A stretch of DNA of 64,000 bases from the NCBI GenBank assembly GCA_001661245.1, contig KV454011.1, positions 898,426-962,425 of the forward strand, written 5' to 3'. Numbering within the stretch: position 1 is the stretch's first letter; each line of letters opens with the position of its first letter. The position numbers and the translations under genes were made by a program. The notes beneath the pieces are model-generated. The model had not been told where the DNA came from. It did no database searches and was given only the letters and a program-made list of their open reading frames with translations. This document shows, piece by piece, positions 32,948 through 43,359 of this stretch. The DNA comes from Pachysolen tannophilus NRRL Y-2460 (Eukaryota; Ascomycota; Pichiomycetes; Alaninales; Pachysolenaceae).

Positions 32948-34417
32948 TCATATGGAACTGTTTTCAATCAAGGTAAAACCTTTGTTCAAGGTGTCTACTG
33001 CAAATAGGACTTCTTGGAAGGTGTTGTAGAGGGGAACTGGAGCTATGCGGATAACGTCTGGTCTTCTTTCGTCGCAGATTATACCGTTTTCCTTGTTGAG
33101 ATAAGTGGCCATTTTTTCCATGATATTTTTGTGTGGATCGTCGTAATGAGGGAAGAATAATAATGATAGTTGGCATCCCCTTTGATCTTGTTTGGAAGGT
33201 GTTATAATTGTAAATCCTGGACGTTGAGAAGAGTTTTTGAAAGAGTTTTCAACTGAGATGTAATAAGGAGATTTTTGTAATAGTTCTTCCATAAAATTTG
33301 TTAATGCTATACTTTTCTGTCTTAATTTTTCAACACCTCCATATTTTGCAAAAATTTGTAAAGACAGCTTTAAAGCTACAACGTCAATAACACTTGGATT
33401 TGATTGTCTAAACCCCAATGCACCTTCGATTGGATCGAATTTCTCCAACATTTTGAATCTTTCAGAAGAGTTGTTGCCCCACCAGCCAGCTAATCTTGGT
33501 ATATCTCTTTCTTTAGTGAGAGTGGAAGTATCAGCAGAAACATCAGTAACAGAAGACCATTTTTCATGGACGAATATTCCACCAATTGCACCAGGACCAG
33601 AATTAAGGTACTTATAAGAGCACCATGCGGCAAAATCCACTTTCCAATCATGAAGTTTCAATTCAACATTACCAACACAATGTGCCAAATCCCAGCCTAC
33701 AATGATTCCCTTTGAATGAGCAAATTCAGTAATTTTGGCAATTTCGAAAAATTGACCAGTATAATATTGAATACCTGGGAAACAAACAAGAGCCAATTCA
33801 TTTTGTAAATCATTGATTTTCATCAAGATATCTTCTGTTCTTATTGTATATTCACCTTCACGAGGTGCTATTTGTATTAATTCTTCCAGTGGATCCAAAT
33901 TGTGTAATTTCACTTGATTATAAAAAGCATAATAATCAGATGGGAAAGCACTTTTTTCAAATAAAATTTTGGTCTTCCCTGTTACCTTGTTAGGCTTATA
34001 AAAACAACATAACAATGCATTCAAATCCATAGTCAATGTCCCCATAGCTGCAACTTCTTTTTCCTTGGCCCCAACGATAGGGCTTAACAATGGTACCACA
34101 GGTAAATCAATATCTACCCATGGAGTCTTATTGTTACCTGGATGTCTAAAATGAGACTCAACACCCCTTGCAGACCAAGCATCTAGCTCATCATTGATTG
34201 CCAGTCGCACCGACTTGGGCATTAACCCAAGAGAATTACCACAAAGATATATTGAAGAATGAGCTCCAGAACGTGGAAATGGTAATGCCGAAAGACTAGA
34301 AGGCCGAATATCTAATGATTCCAACGTAGGAATATTAAACTCATCTTTATAAGTACCAAACTCGGCATCCAACTCAACCGCCTTGTTGTGAAATAAAGAA
34401 GTAATTTTTTCCGCCAT
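32948..34417 (-). CDS. BNA5: kynureninase
   Basis: The 489-residue enzyme is PLP-dependent and cleaves 3-hydroxykynurenine to 3-hydroxyanthranilate in de novo NAD synthesis from tryptophan. Conserved segments are [12 protein letters not shown] near residue 60, the PLP-binding stretch [18 protein letters not shown], and the Schiff-base Lys in [25 protein letters not shown] and GFRQSNPSV also match. Length is close to fungal kynureninases. The ATG at 34417 gives MAEKITSLF. The gene is complete. Its NAD-synthesis role is indirectly linked to the NAD-consuming sirtuin in the same window, but nothing shows shared control. Confidence 0.96.
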   Translation of the reverse strand: MAEKITSLFHNKAVELDAEFGTYKDEFNIPTLESLDIRPSSLSALPFPRSGAHSSIYLCGNSLGLMPKSVRLAINDELDAWSARGVESHFRHPGNNKTPWVDIDLPVVPLLSPIVGAKEKEVAAMGTLTMDLNALLCCFYKPNKVTGKTKILFEKSAFPSDYYAFYNQVKLHNLDPLEELIQIAPREGEYTIRTEDILMKINDLQNELALVCFPGIQYYTGQFFEIAKITEFAHSKGIIVGWDLAHCVGNVELKLHDWKVDFAAWCSYKYLNSGPGAIGGIFVHEKWSSVTDVSADTSTLTKERDIPRLAGWWGNNSSERFKMLEKFDPIEGALGFRQSNPSVIDVVALKLSLQIFAKYGGVEKLRQKSIALTNFMEELLQKSPYYISVENSFKNSSQRPGFTIITPSKQDQRGCQLSLLFFPHYDDPHKNIMEKMATYLNKENGIICDERRPDVIRIAPVPLYNTFQEVLFAVDTLNKGFTLIENSSI

Positions 34418-34451
34418 CTACAGATACACTTTCCTATTCTAATTTCGTTTA

Positions 34452-34486
<35 letters not shown>

Positions 34487-35630
34487 TATCTATCTTTGAT
34501 TTGTGCTTAATAATTTTTTTTGTAATTTATTTTTTTTTTTAGGATTTTTTTTTTTAAAAAAATACTGAAAAATTTCTACCGGTGAACATTTTTAGTTAAA
34601 ATCATCAAATAGATTTAATTAATATTATTACAGTTACTGAGAAAATGGTCTCATCCAGAGAATTGAATGCTGGCAGCTGCAATTTTGATGATATATGTCT
34701 CAATTCTGTGCTGATATGCCGGAATCTAATTTTGAGTTTCCAAAAAGCTGAATCAATAAGCAATTGCTTTGCATAATGAAAAAACAGTTTTGTAAATATT
34801 ATTTAATTGAATTTTTTTTTTTTTATTTTTTTTTTATTTTCGGAACTCATATGCTTATTCTCTAATTATCGGTTTCATATGGGGAAGACGGAAATGAGCC
34901 TTCATTATTACAACCTCAAAATTAACTACTGCATTTATTGTATAATTAGTATAGCTTACTTTATGGTCGCATTAGTGCGAGAGGCTCTGCTAAGCGTTGA
35001 GGGAATCAATTGAAATATAATTAACATGTATATACATATAGGTCTACATAATTTTTTTTTTTCTATTCTTGTCTTACGACTTTGGTTGTTCTTTGATATA
35101 TATCTGCAAGCTCAGCGAATTCAGCCTTCTCAATTTATAGGTGAGAATATTAAATTAGAAACCAAAAAGCCTTATTAAACACATTTGAAAATTTCATTTG
35201 GTTAATGATTACATCTTTACCTCTTAAGAGTGGTGTGAAAGATAGTATCAATGATTGATTGAAAGTATTAAATAACAAAAATGTTAATTTATACTACTAT
35301 CTCATGGAACGCACGATTTTAGAAATAAGATCTGAAAAGTATTAAAGTGTGTCTCGGTATAGATGTAGATTGTAAATGGTATTATTATCAAGGTAATGGC
35401 GATCTAAAAGCGAAAGAAAGAAAGAAAAGATAACCCATCATGAGTGATTCATGCACAAATTCTAAAACTTGATGTGAAGTAACTTGAAATAACCTTGGAG
35501 ATAAAACGATGATGATTTTAAATAATATTTGAATTTTTTTGAAGAATTATTACCGCTGCTGGAGCAGAATAAGTTTTTACATCAACTAATTGATCAATCC
35601 GTAATAATTCTTTAATCTGAATCCAGTTTT

Positions 35631-35662
<32 letters not shown>

Positions 35663-36856
35663 TGGCTTCTGGCTTTTGGCTTCTGATGAGATGCTTGGTC
35701 TTCAACAGCTCAACAACTTTCTATGTAATTACTCTTAATTTCTTTTAAGTTAACTTTTCACGAAGCCCAATGGTTTATAAAGTAGCTAGCTTATTTACTT
35801 ACACACAGAAAAACATGCAAAGGATGCATTACCAAGTTCTTTTGGTATTTTATAAATTTTCAACTCAGGGTCTTAAAGATTATATACGATCAAGCAATGG
35901 TACCATGTGCGTCCGTTCTAATAACAGGGTCTTTTATTATTAAAACACCGTTTTTTTTTTTGTATTTTTTGTATTTTTTTCTTTTTGCAAGAGAGAGAGA
36001 GAGATGACTACTAAACACGTTTTAAATCCTCTAGTTAGTTAACGAAAGAAAAGCTAAACGGTTTTCTTTTAATAGAAGAACTTACATTCCAAGTACATGA
36101 GTCCAGAATTCAACTGATCTATCTATCAATGCTGTTAATTGCTCTAGCACTTCAAGCAATAGCAAGAAATAGTTAACCACCACTTGTAGAATAAGATGAA
36201 GAAAGGGTCTTTTAAAAAAAAAAATATACTTTCCAAAGTGTATGTATATGATTCGAGACATAAACCAGTAACTAGCTGCTATGTTTTTTACTACATTTAC
36301 AATTACTGCTTTACAAAGATGCATCGCTTAACTCTTATTTTAAGCATTTAGTTTATTTTAAACATACGAATAAATGCACAAAAAATTTTACCAAAATTTT
36401 CAAGGCGTCAAACTACATCAATTAAAGTAATTATCTATCCGTTCCTCCAAATTTTCAATGGAGTAATCAATGTTTGCTTTATTCGCCATTTATGGAACCA
36501 TTCGTCATTTGGCTATTCTTTTGTACCCACGTGTGATCCGAAAAACAAAACACAAACACAAATACAAAAATAAACATAAACATAAAAATAAACACATGAC
36601 GTAGGAATGGGGTAGGGGGGATAAAACATTTGGGAACGGTTATTGAATTCTAGTGCGTACACTCGCGTGTGACTCTTACGTCATTTCGTTTCAAAAGGAA
36701 AGTGAAAAAAAATTATGCAATTTTATACTAATAATTATACTCTAACAAAACAGGAAAAAAAAAAATATAGAAGTAATATATATTTATAAAAAAGAAAAAG
36801 AAAAAGAAAATTCCTAAAAAAGAAAGAAATTAAACGAACAAAACAATGCTGACTAA
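34418..36856. other. 2.4-kb region without a recognisable gene
   Basis: This lies between the 5' end of BNA5 and the 3' end of the first BMT gene. It has an AAT microsatellite (34454-34483), a poly-T tract near 35639-35663, a GA repeat near 35990-36003 and an ACAAACACAAA-type stretch near 36543-36597. Open frames of 68 codons at 34807-35013 (+) and 80 codons at 36082-36324 (-) have no recognisable motif. No tRNA is seen. It may be an extended promoter or hold a non-coding RNA. Confidence 0.5.
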
Positions 36857-38716
36857 CTATGGGAAAGGATTTGTAGTATTACCAATTGCTTGGCAATATC
36901 CCTTGGCATCCCCAACAGCACATTCATTTAGAAACATATTTTTCTCACTAATGCGGGTTCTATCATCACCTTCATCTATGTAGTCGATATTATTTGCCAA
37001 GATTTTTAGAATATTTTTATAGAAGCCTCTTACATGCAATACTATGACATTACTATCTGCTTCGGAGAATGTTATTCCCATATAATCGTCTTTTATGCAC
37101 AGTGTATCTCCACAAAGTTTAGCTTCATTTTCATTCAGTTGATCTTCTGTGAGAAAATCCCAATAGGCAATACTGTTTGGTATTAAGACGCTAATACCTC
37201 CATCACATATATTGTTTGCTTCTGTATTCCATGGTAAAACATCTATATTGAAATCCATTAAACTACTAACGTATTCTATCTGGAAGAAATCGTTATTCAT
37301 ATTTTTGGAAAAAATTAAGAAATGTGGTCTATAAGCTGTAGACACACATCCACATTCATCATTATGTGATCTTGGAAATCCTAACCAATATTGTCTATCT
37401 AAAGTATCAATTCTCATATTTTTAGGGAAAAATTTTTGAGGAATTTCAACTAAATTTGTTCCACCTCTCATACTACCAACAGTATTATTATCAATTTCTT
37501 CAGTAACAAAAATCTTATTACAAATACCATCACTTAATGAACATTTAACAACTAATAAAGGATCTAAATTATAAACAAATCCAATATGAGTTTGTTGATC
37601 AACAGAATCAAAAAATGGAACCCAATTTTTTTCAACACCTTTAACTTCAGAATTTGCTACCCGTAATAATAAAAAATTTGAATCTTCATCTGAAAAAGGT
37701 TTGAAAACATGCATACCACGTTTATCTTCAATATCTTTATTGACCATATTGAAAACAACAATTGGTTCTTGATCATCTTCACCTTGAGAATTTTTAAAAT
37801 TACGTACAAGAATTCTAGGATCTTCTGGACCCATATAACGATTTCTTGCATAAATTGGAACTTTTAAAATCATTGGAAAATTTAATGATAATCTTCTTCC
37901 ATTATTATTTACATTTAACCTATAATTTTGTAATTCATTCCAATTTCTATCAAATAATTGAACATAACCTAAACTAATAGTTGGTTTACTTTTTACACCA
38001 ACTCTTGAATATATGACTCTACTAACCATTAAATGAACTTTATATTTTGCAAGCCAAACACTACTACCTCCAAAAACCCACCATTTTCTTGTAATTATTT
38101 CATCTTCAGTTAATGGAATAAAATTTTCATGTTCTATAAGATCATCTTCTTCAGTATATTCATGTTCATCTTGTTCTTCTTCTTCACTTGAAACTGGATT
38201 TTTCTCTCCTAAAAAGCAATATTTGACCATTGGGTATTCTTCTCTCATTGTAGAAATTAATTGTCTAATTGAATGTAAATCTTGTTCAAATACTGTCTTG
38301 GGTGTAACTTCCAAATGACTTTGAATTTCAATATCTTCACATAATGACATCAATTGCAGCTCTAAAGTTGGTGGTATCCTAAGGTTTCTTCTATCTCTTG
38401 ATTTAAAACCATAACCATGGAAATCATAACCAGTATAATTATTTATTAATACTGGAATACTTATAGGTGAACTTGGAGAAATTCTACTAAAATCAACAAA
38501 TGCCAACTTATAATGATTCAAATTGTCCACAAGAAAAGAATAATTTAATAATACTATGGATATTGTCACAAGATAAACATTCAATAATTTTCTATATTTC
38601 TTTAACGTTGAACCACTAACAAATCTTGCCAATATATTAGAAAAATTAATCAAGTATATTAATAGGGCCACCAATGGCAGGACAACTGCTAGCTTGTATA
38701 AAAATGGACTGTCCAT
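36857..38716 (-). CDS. beta-1,2-mannosyltransferase (BMT/WRY family)
   Basis: The 619-residue protein has one N-terminal membrane anchor (LAVVLPLVALLIYLINF) with a second hydrophobic stretch (LVTISIVLLNYSFLV), then a large lumenal domain. Blocks KWWVFGGSSVWLAKYKVH, YMGPEDPRILVRNF, GSMRGGTNLVEIP, YWLGFPRSHNDECGC and AYRPHFLIFSK belong to the fungal BMT family, which adds beta-1,2-linked mannose to wall glycans in the Golgi. Length fits the family (about 600-700 residues). The second, broken copy lies upstream on the same strand, so the two look like a tandem duplication. Acceptor specificity cannot be read from sequence. Confidence 0.92.
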   Translation of the reverse strand: MDSPFLYKLAVVLPLVALLIYLINFSNILARFVSGSTLKKYRKLLNVYLVTISIVLLNYSFLVDNLNHYKLAFVDFSRISPSSPISIPVLINNYTGYDFHGYGFKSRDRRNLRIPPTLELQLMSLCEDIEIQSHLEVTPKTVFEQDLHSIRQLISTMREEYPMVKYCFLGEKNPVSSEEEEQDEHEYTEEDDLIEHENFIPLTEDEIITRKWWVFGGSSVWLAKYKVHLMVSRVIYSRVGVKSKPTISLGYVQLFDRNWNELQNYRLNVNNNGRRLSLNFPMILKVPIYARNRYMGPEDPRILVRNFKNSQGEDDQEPIVVFNMVNKDIEDKRGMHVFKPFSDEDSNFLLLRVANSEVKGVEKNWVPFFDSVDQQTHIGFVYNLDPLLVVKCSLSDGICNKIFVTEEIDNNTVGSMRGGTNLVEIPQKFFPKNMRIDTLDRQYWLGFPRSHNDECGCVSTAYRPHFLIFSKNMNNDFFQIEYVSSLMDFNIDVLPWNTEANNICDGGISVLIPNSIAYWDFLTEDQLNENEAKLCGDTLCIKDDYMGITFSEADSNVIVLHVRGFYKNILKILANNIDYIDEGDDRTRISEKNMFLNECAVGDAKGYCQAIGNTTNPFP

Positions 38717-39758
38717 TGTGGAAGTTTCGTTTTTTTTTTCTTTTTTTTTGACTTTGACTTTGAAAGAGTTAATTGTGCTTGCTTATCACCTTATATCACT
38801 CAAATAAACATTCAACTTCCGAATCACTGTGTAACAATCAGTATAACTACTAATATAAATAACTATACATATATATACGTATGTATATATATATATTAGA
38901 TAATGGGTATATATATATGTATATATATATATATATAAATGAGCTTCAGAAGAGAAGATCAGAGAGTTATATAAGGGGTTTGATGTATACGTTATCAAAA
39001 TGAGTGGATTTTCTTTTTTTCTTTTTTTTTTTTTTTTTTTTTTTTATTGGCAAAAATTTCAAATTCAAATCAATGAAAGGAAATTTAATTTTAAAAACTA
39101 AATAAAATAAACTACATAATAATTTAACTAAAAAAAAATAAAAGAAACATGGGAACTTGCTTAAAATTTTAACTAAGTTCAATTCAATGTAGCTGGCACA
39201 GCTGTTTCAAAACCCTGATTAGACACAGCTAGGCGAAAATTAAAGTGAAATGCAAGATGTATGCACCTGCATATTATTGTGAAATTTTGGGACAGTTGCT
39301 GCAGAATGGTTTCTTTTTTAAAGGCTGCTGAATTGGCAATCTGCGGAAGTTTAAAATAAATAAAAAAAATTATTAAATAATTATTATTAGCTCAAGAATA
39401 AAAAAAATTTGATACTTTATACTTTTCGAAGAAGAAAGAAATAATAATTGGAGTTAACTTTTTTTTNTTTTTTTTTTTGGTTTTCCTGATCCGAATTGTA
39501 ATGGTTCGATATAAATTAGTAATGAATTTCCGTATGATTTAAAGGAAATTGTACTAATAATAATAATAGTAGTATTTCATGTATAAACGTGTAAGATCGC
39601 CCCTTTTTAGAAGATCCAGTGTCAATTTTAATTTGAAATTTCATCATATACACTCAAGGTGGAATCAGCCATCTTTTTGTAAACATTGTTTGTTGTAGTT
39701 ACAGTGTTATCATTGCTAATCATTATGTAGGGCGTTCGATGTATGTATAATACATCAA
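38717..39758. other. spacer between the two BMT copies
   Basis: The part next to the first BMT gene is its promoter and carries AT dinucleotide tracts (38868-38937). Poly-T runs lie near 39019-39044 and 39460-39478; the latter contains the only ambiguous base of the window, an n at 39467. An AAT/AGT microsatellite lies at 39553-39575. No gene is seen. Confidence 0.5.
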
Positions 39759-40289
39759 TTTCCTCGTTCTCATAATAAAGATTGTGGTTGTACTACAAAC
39801 ACTTATAGACCTCATTTTCTCATCTTATCCAAAGATTTAGAAACTGGAGTCTATCGCATTGAGTATCTTAGCAATTTAATGGATTTTAGAATTGATGTCT
39901 TGGCATGGGATATTGATAGAACAACTTGTGAAAGTCGTAAAAGTGTTTTGATCCCAAATAGCGTTGCTTACTGGGATTTCGTCAAGGATCAAAGAACTAA
40001 TGAGATTCAAGATGATTACATGGGAGTAACTTTTTCCGAAGCAGATAACAATGTAGTCTTGGTGCATATAAAGGGACTCTACAGTAACATTATTAAAATA
40101 TTAAGAAATAATAGTGACAGGGGCTCTTCTTCTTCTTCTTCTTCTTCTTCTACAAAATCAAAGAAAGAGGAGAAAAATGAAACTAGAAATTTAAATAAAA
40201 TGCAAGCATTGGCAACCAAAAAAAATAGTTTCTTAAATGGTTGTGCAGTTGCAAATGCAAAAGAGTATTGCGAGACACAGTTTCGATAA
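39759..40289 (+). pseudogene. inverted C-terminal fragment of a second BMT gene
   Basis: The 176 codons start without ATG at FPRSHNKDCGC and run through TYRPHFLILSK, EYLSNLMDFRIDVLAW, VLIPNSVAYWDF and DDYMGVTFSEAD to an intact end ENKE-type linker, NGCAVANAKEYC and stop. This aligns block by block with the last third of the neighbouring whole BMT protein (YWLG-FPRSHNDECGC onward). It lies on the opposite strand to its N-terminal half at 40422-41750. A Ser-rich run is coded by a TCT repeat at 40127-40150. The fragment is best read as the 3' end of that gene turned round by an inversion of about 39759-40442. Confidence 0.88.
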
Positions 40290-40421
40290 ATTCCATTCAT
40301 ATAATATTTTTATTATTATTTTTATTATTATTATTTTTTTTTTTTCATTATTATTATTAAATAATTAGCTAAAGTAGATAATAGTAGAGTTAGTTTAATT
40401 TAGTTAATATAGAGAACAAAT

Positions 40422-41750
40422 TTAAAAAGAAGAAAAAAATAATCCAATCCAATATTGTTTCTGTACAAGTTCAATGTTTACATTTGTTGGAAGATTTTCT
40501 TTATCAATTTCAATTAAATTTGTACCACCTCTCATGGCACCAATTTTTGATTTTTCTTCAATTTCTGTTTTTACCAGCAGTTTTTGTGATCCAGAATCTA
40601 ATTTATTTACTCTAATACAATTCCCATCTGCTAAAGAACATTTAAGAATTTCTAAAGGGTCCAAATTATAAACAAAACTTAAATGTGATTGCTGATCTTT
40701 TGAATCAAAAAATGGAACCCAATTTTTTTCAACAGGTTTAGGAGTTGAATTTTTAATTTTTAATAATAATAAACTAGAATTTCTTCTTTCTTCATCACTA
40801 ATTGCATCAAAAGGTTTAAAAATATGCATACCTCTCTTGCCATCAATTTCCTGATTAAGCATATTGAATACTACTATTGGTTCTTCCTCTGTACCACCAT
40901 CTGGAGTTCTATAAGTCCTGCTTAGAATCCTTGGGTCTTCAGGTCCCATTGTCTTTTCCATATCTGCCATTGGAACTTTTAAAATTTGTGGGAATTTCAT
41001 AACTGCACTATTTCTCTTTAAGATCATTGAAAAATTTTTTAATTCATTCCAATGATTATCAAATGCTTGTAAATATAATAAACTAATCACTGGGTTTGAT
41101 TTAACACCATCATTTGAGTATATGACTCGACTAACCATGAAATGTATTTGATAACGTGAAAGCCAAACACTTGAACCACCAAAAACCCACCATTTCCTAT
41201 TTAAAATATCTTGTTCACTTTCATTATCACCATCTTGGAAACATTTTTTCCCCTCTGGGTATTCACCATTAAGCAGCATTTTCTTTATTAAATCTCTAAT
41301 TTCTTTTAAATCTTGGTTAAATTCAGATTTTGGAGTAACTTTAATACCATTTTCTATTTGTAATTGCTCACAAGTCAATTCATCACCATTATTAGAAGAA
41401 ATAGATGATAAACTACTATCACCAAATGCAAAAGGTTTATAACCTTTAAACCCATAATCTGTATAATTTCCCAGAACAACATGTGAACTTATTGGAGAAT
41501 TTGGTCTAGTACAACCATAATTCACAACAGCTAATTTATATAAATTTTCTGCATTTAATAAGAGAGCACAATTAATAGAAATAGCAATAAGTGAAATTAC
41601 TGAAATATTCACCACTTTCTTATACCTCTTTAAATTAACCTCATTATGATGTCTACCAAAAAAATCTGTAAAATTTATAAAATAAAGTAAAAGAACAAGT
41701 ATTGGAATTGTAATGAAAAGTATATATTTAAGTGAAAAATCCATCATCAT
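40422..41750 (-). pseudogene. N-terminal part of a second BMT gene, truncated by inversion
   Basis: The frame encodes 442 residues. An N-terminal anchor (LFITIPILVLLLYFINF), KWWVFGGSSVWLSRYQIHFMVSRVIYS, GPEDPRILSR, GKRGMHIFKPF and GAMRGGTNLIEID match the neighbouring BMT. The match stops exactly at QKQYWIG (last family codon at 40443-40445), after which six unrelated residues and a stop follow. The next expected residues, FPRSHN, begin at 39759 on the other strand. The conserved Cys-Gly-Cys and PHFL region is therefore absent from this frame and the product is probably inactive. An assembly error is possible. Confidence 0.88.
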
Positions 41751-43359
41751 TGACCCAAGGCAATTAGTTATACAAGAAAAAAAATAAAAAATAAAAAAAC
41801 TTTTTCTTTTTCTTTTTTAATAGTTTTCTTATACTTTTATAATATAAATCTTTAAATTATGTAAATGAATTTTAGTTTATCTCGTGTTAAGGTAAAGTAA
41901 ATTAACTTAATATTTATCGAGCAATTACAACTTTAAAGAAAGAAAGAAAGAACCCTATATTTCTTTTCTTTCTTACCAACACTACCAACACACTACAAAT
42001 ACTTACAAACACTGCATTCACTGCATTCACTATTACACTTAATCATTTACTCAATTTATTCAATTTACCTATTTTAATTTTTACAAACAAACTACGTAAT
42101 CAATATAGCAAAGGTTAAAAAATCTAGTACCTACTTATTTTCGTAAGGGGGCATTGCTTCGAAAAAAAAAAAAATGCATCACAGGAAGCACATTATTCAT
42201 TGAGTTTATGTCCGTTCACTCACAAATAGCTTGCACAGCTCACAGCTGAAATAGACTTTCTCTGCGGCTCGGAGCCCCTTTTTTATTTTTTTTTCTGTTT
42301 TCTCTCTTTTCAAAGAAAAGAGAGAGAAAAAAGACAGAAAAAAAGACAGAAATTATGACGGCCTAAAAATTTCCTTTTTTGGAATTCATTTGTACCCCAC
42401 CGGAAAAACCTCTAATAGTAGTAGTAGTATTCTTCCTCGCCTTGAGGTTGTATATATGTATCATTAGAAACATTGCTTATTATTGTCCTATCTTTTAATC
42501 GATCGGTTTTACTGATATAATTTAAATAAAGCTTAGAAAATGAAGAAATATTAGAAAATAAATATACTTGTATGGCTTGGTATTGTAAATCTATCATCAT
42601 CATCATCTTTGTAGTAGAAGATCATCATAATTTGAAATCAAAAAAAAAAAAATTTTATTTTTTTGTTTGATTTCGAACATCGTTTCATTTACAATTAGTT
42701 TCTTATCTCGAGGAAAATTGTATGGTAGATAGAAATCCAAGAGGTTAAAACTAAAGTTTGATCTATTTTCTAAGTCAAGGCGGAATGAAAATTAGAAAAA
42801 AAAATAGAAAACAAAAAGCGACTATCTATGATTTTGATCAAAAGTTAATTGAACTTGATATAAACTAGGGACTAAAAGCTAGTGCTTAGCTGAATTTATT
42901 CTTTTTATTTTTTTTTTTCTTTTTGATTTCCAATAGACGGTATGAAAGTCAAAGTCAAAGTCAAAGTCAAAAAAAAAAAAAAAAAAAAAATAAATCAAAA
43001 AAATGAAATTATTCTAGTTCCAACTATAGCGCTTAGCAACAAATTTATATCAATCGGCTTATACACACCCAACTCCATCATTTCGTTTCGTTTCGTCTCA
43101 TTTCGTCTCTTCTCGTCTCTTCTCGTCTTATTATTACATGTGTCACACTATACTTTTTAACAAGATCAAAAAAAAACACATTATAAAAGTAGTTCACAAA
43201 AACACCAACTTTTTGTATACGAGAAGTAGAGGAAGGTTTTGACGAAATTGGTTTTGTAAATAGAACAAGAGGTTAAGACAATTAAAGAATAAGTAAGTAA
43301 GTAAGTAAGTAAGTTAAGAGATTGGGGATTTGTTTTTCCATAGAAGGGAAAAGTGTGTT
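41751..43359. promoter_or_regulatory. 1.6-kb divergent spacer, BMT copy and ERG7
   Basis: It holds GAAA repeats near 41937-41952, an inverted repeat at 42297-42330, an AGT run at 42415-42428, AAAGTC repeats near 42945-42970, TTTCG/TCTCG repeats near 43080-43130 and a GTAA repeat at 43291-43314 just before ERG7. No gene is supported; a 64-codon minus frame at 42412-42606 is low complexity. Confidence 0.5.
43216..43222 (-). promoter_or_regulatory. sterol response element (TCGTATA) upstream of ERG7
   Basis: TATACGA on the plus strand is TCGTATA on the minus strand, the core element bound by Upc2/Ecm22 in yeast sterol genes. It lies 138 bp before the ERG7 ATG. The match is exact for seven bases; function is inferred. 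Confidence 0.5.

Noticed and set aside
34807-35013. 68-codon plus frame in the long spacer
   Set aside because: It starts in a poly-T run, has no motif, and is of a length expected by chance.
35505-35612. possible C/D-box snoRNA (ATGATGA and CTGA)
   Set aside because: The boxes are about 100 nt apart with no terminal stem and no C'/D' pair.
36082-36324. 80-codon minus frame with an ATG...GTAAGT-like end
   Set aside because: I tested it as a first exon, but the only branch-like sequence nearby (CTAACTAG near 36030) leaves no room for a normal 3' splice site.
39553-40356. inverted AAT/ATT microsatellites as the cause of the BMT inversion
   Set aside because: They lie about 190 bp and 90 bp from the coding breakpoints, so recombination between them would not place the junctions where they are.
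42412-42606. 64-codon minus frame upstream of ERG7
   Set aside because: It is bounded by simple repeats (ATC and AGT runs) and resembles no family.
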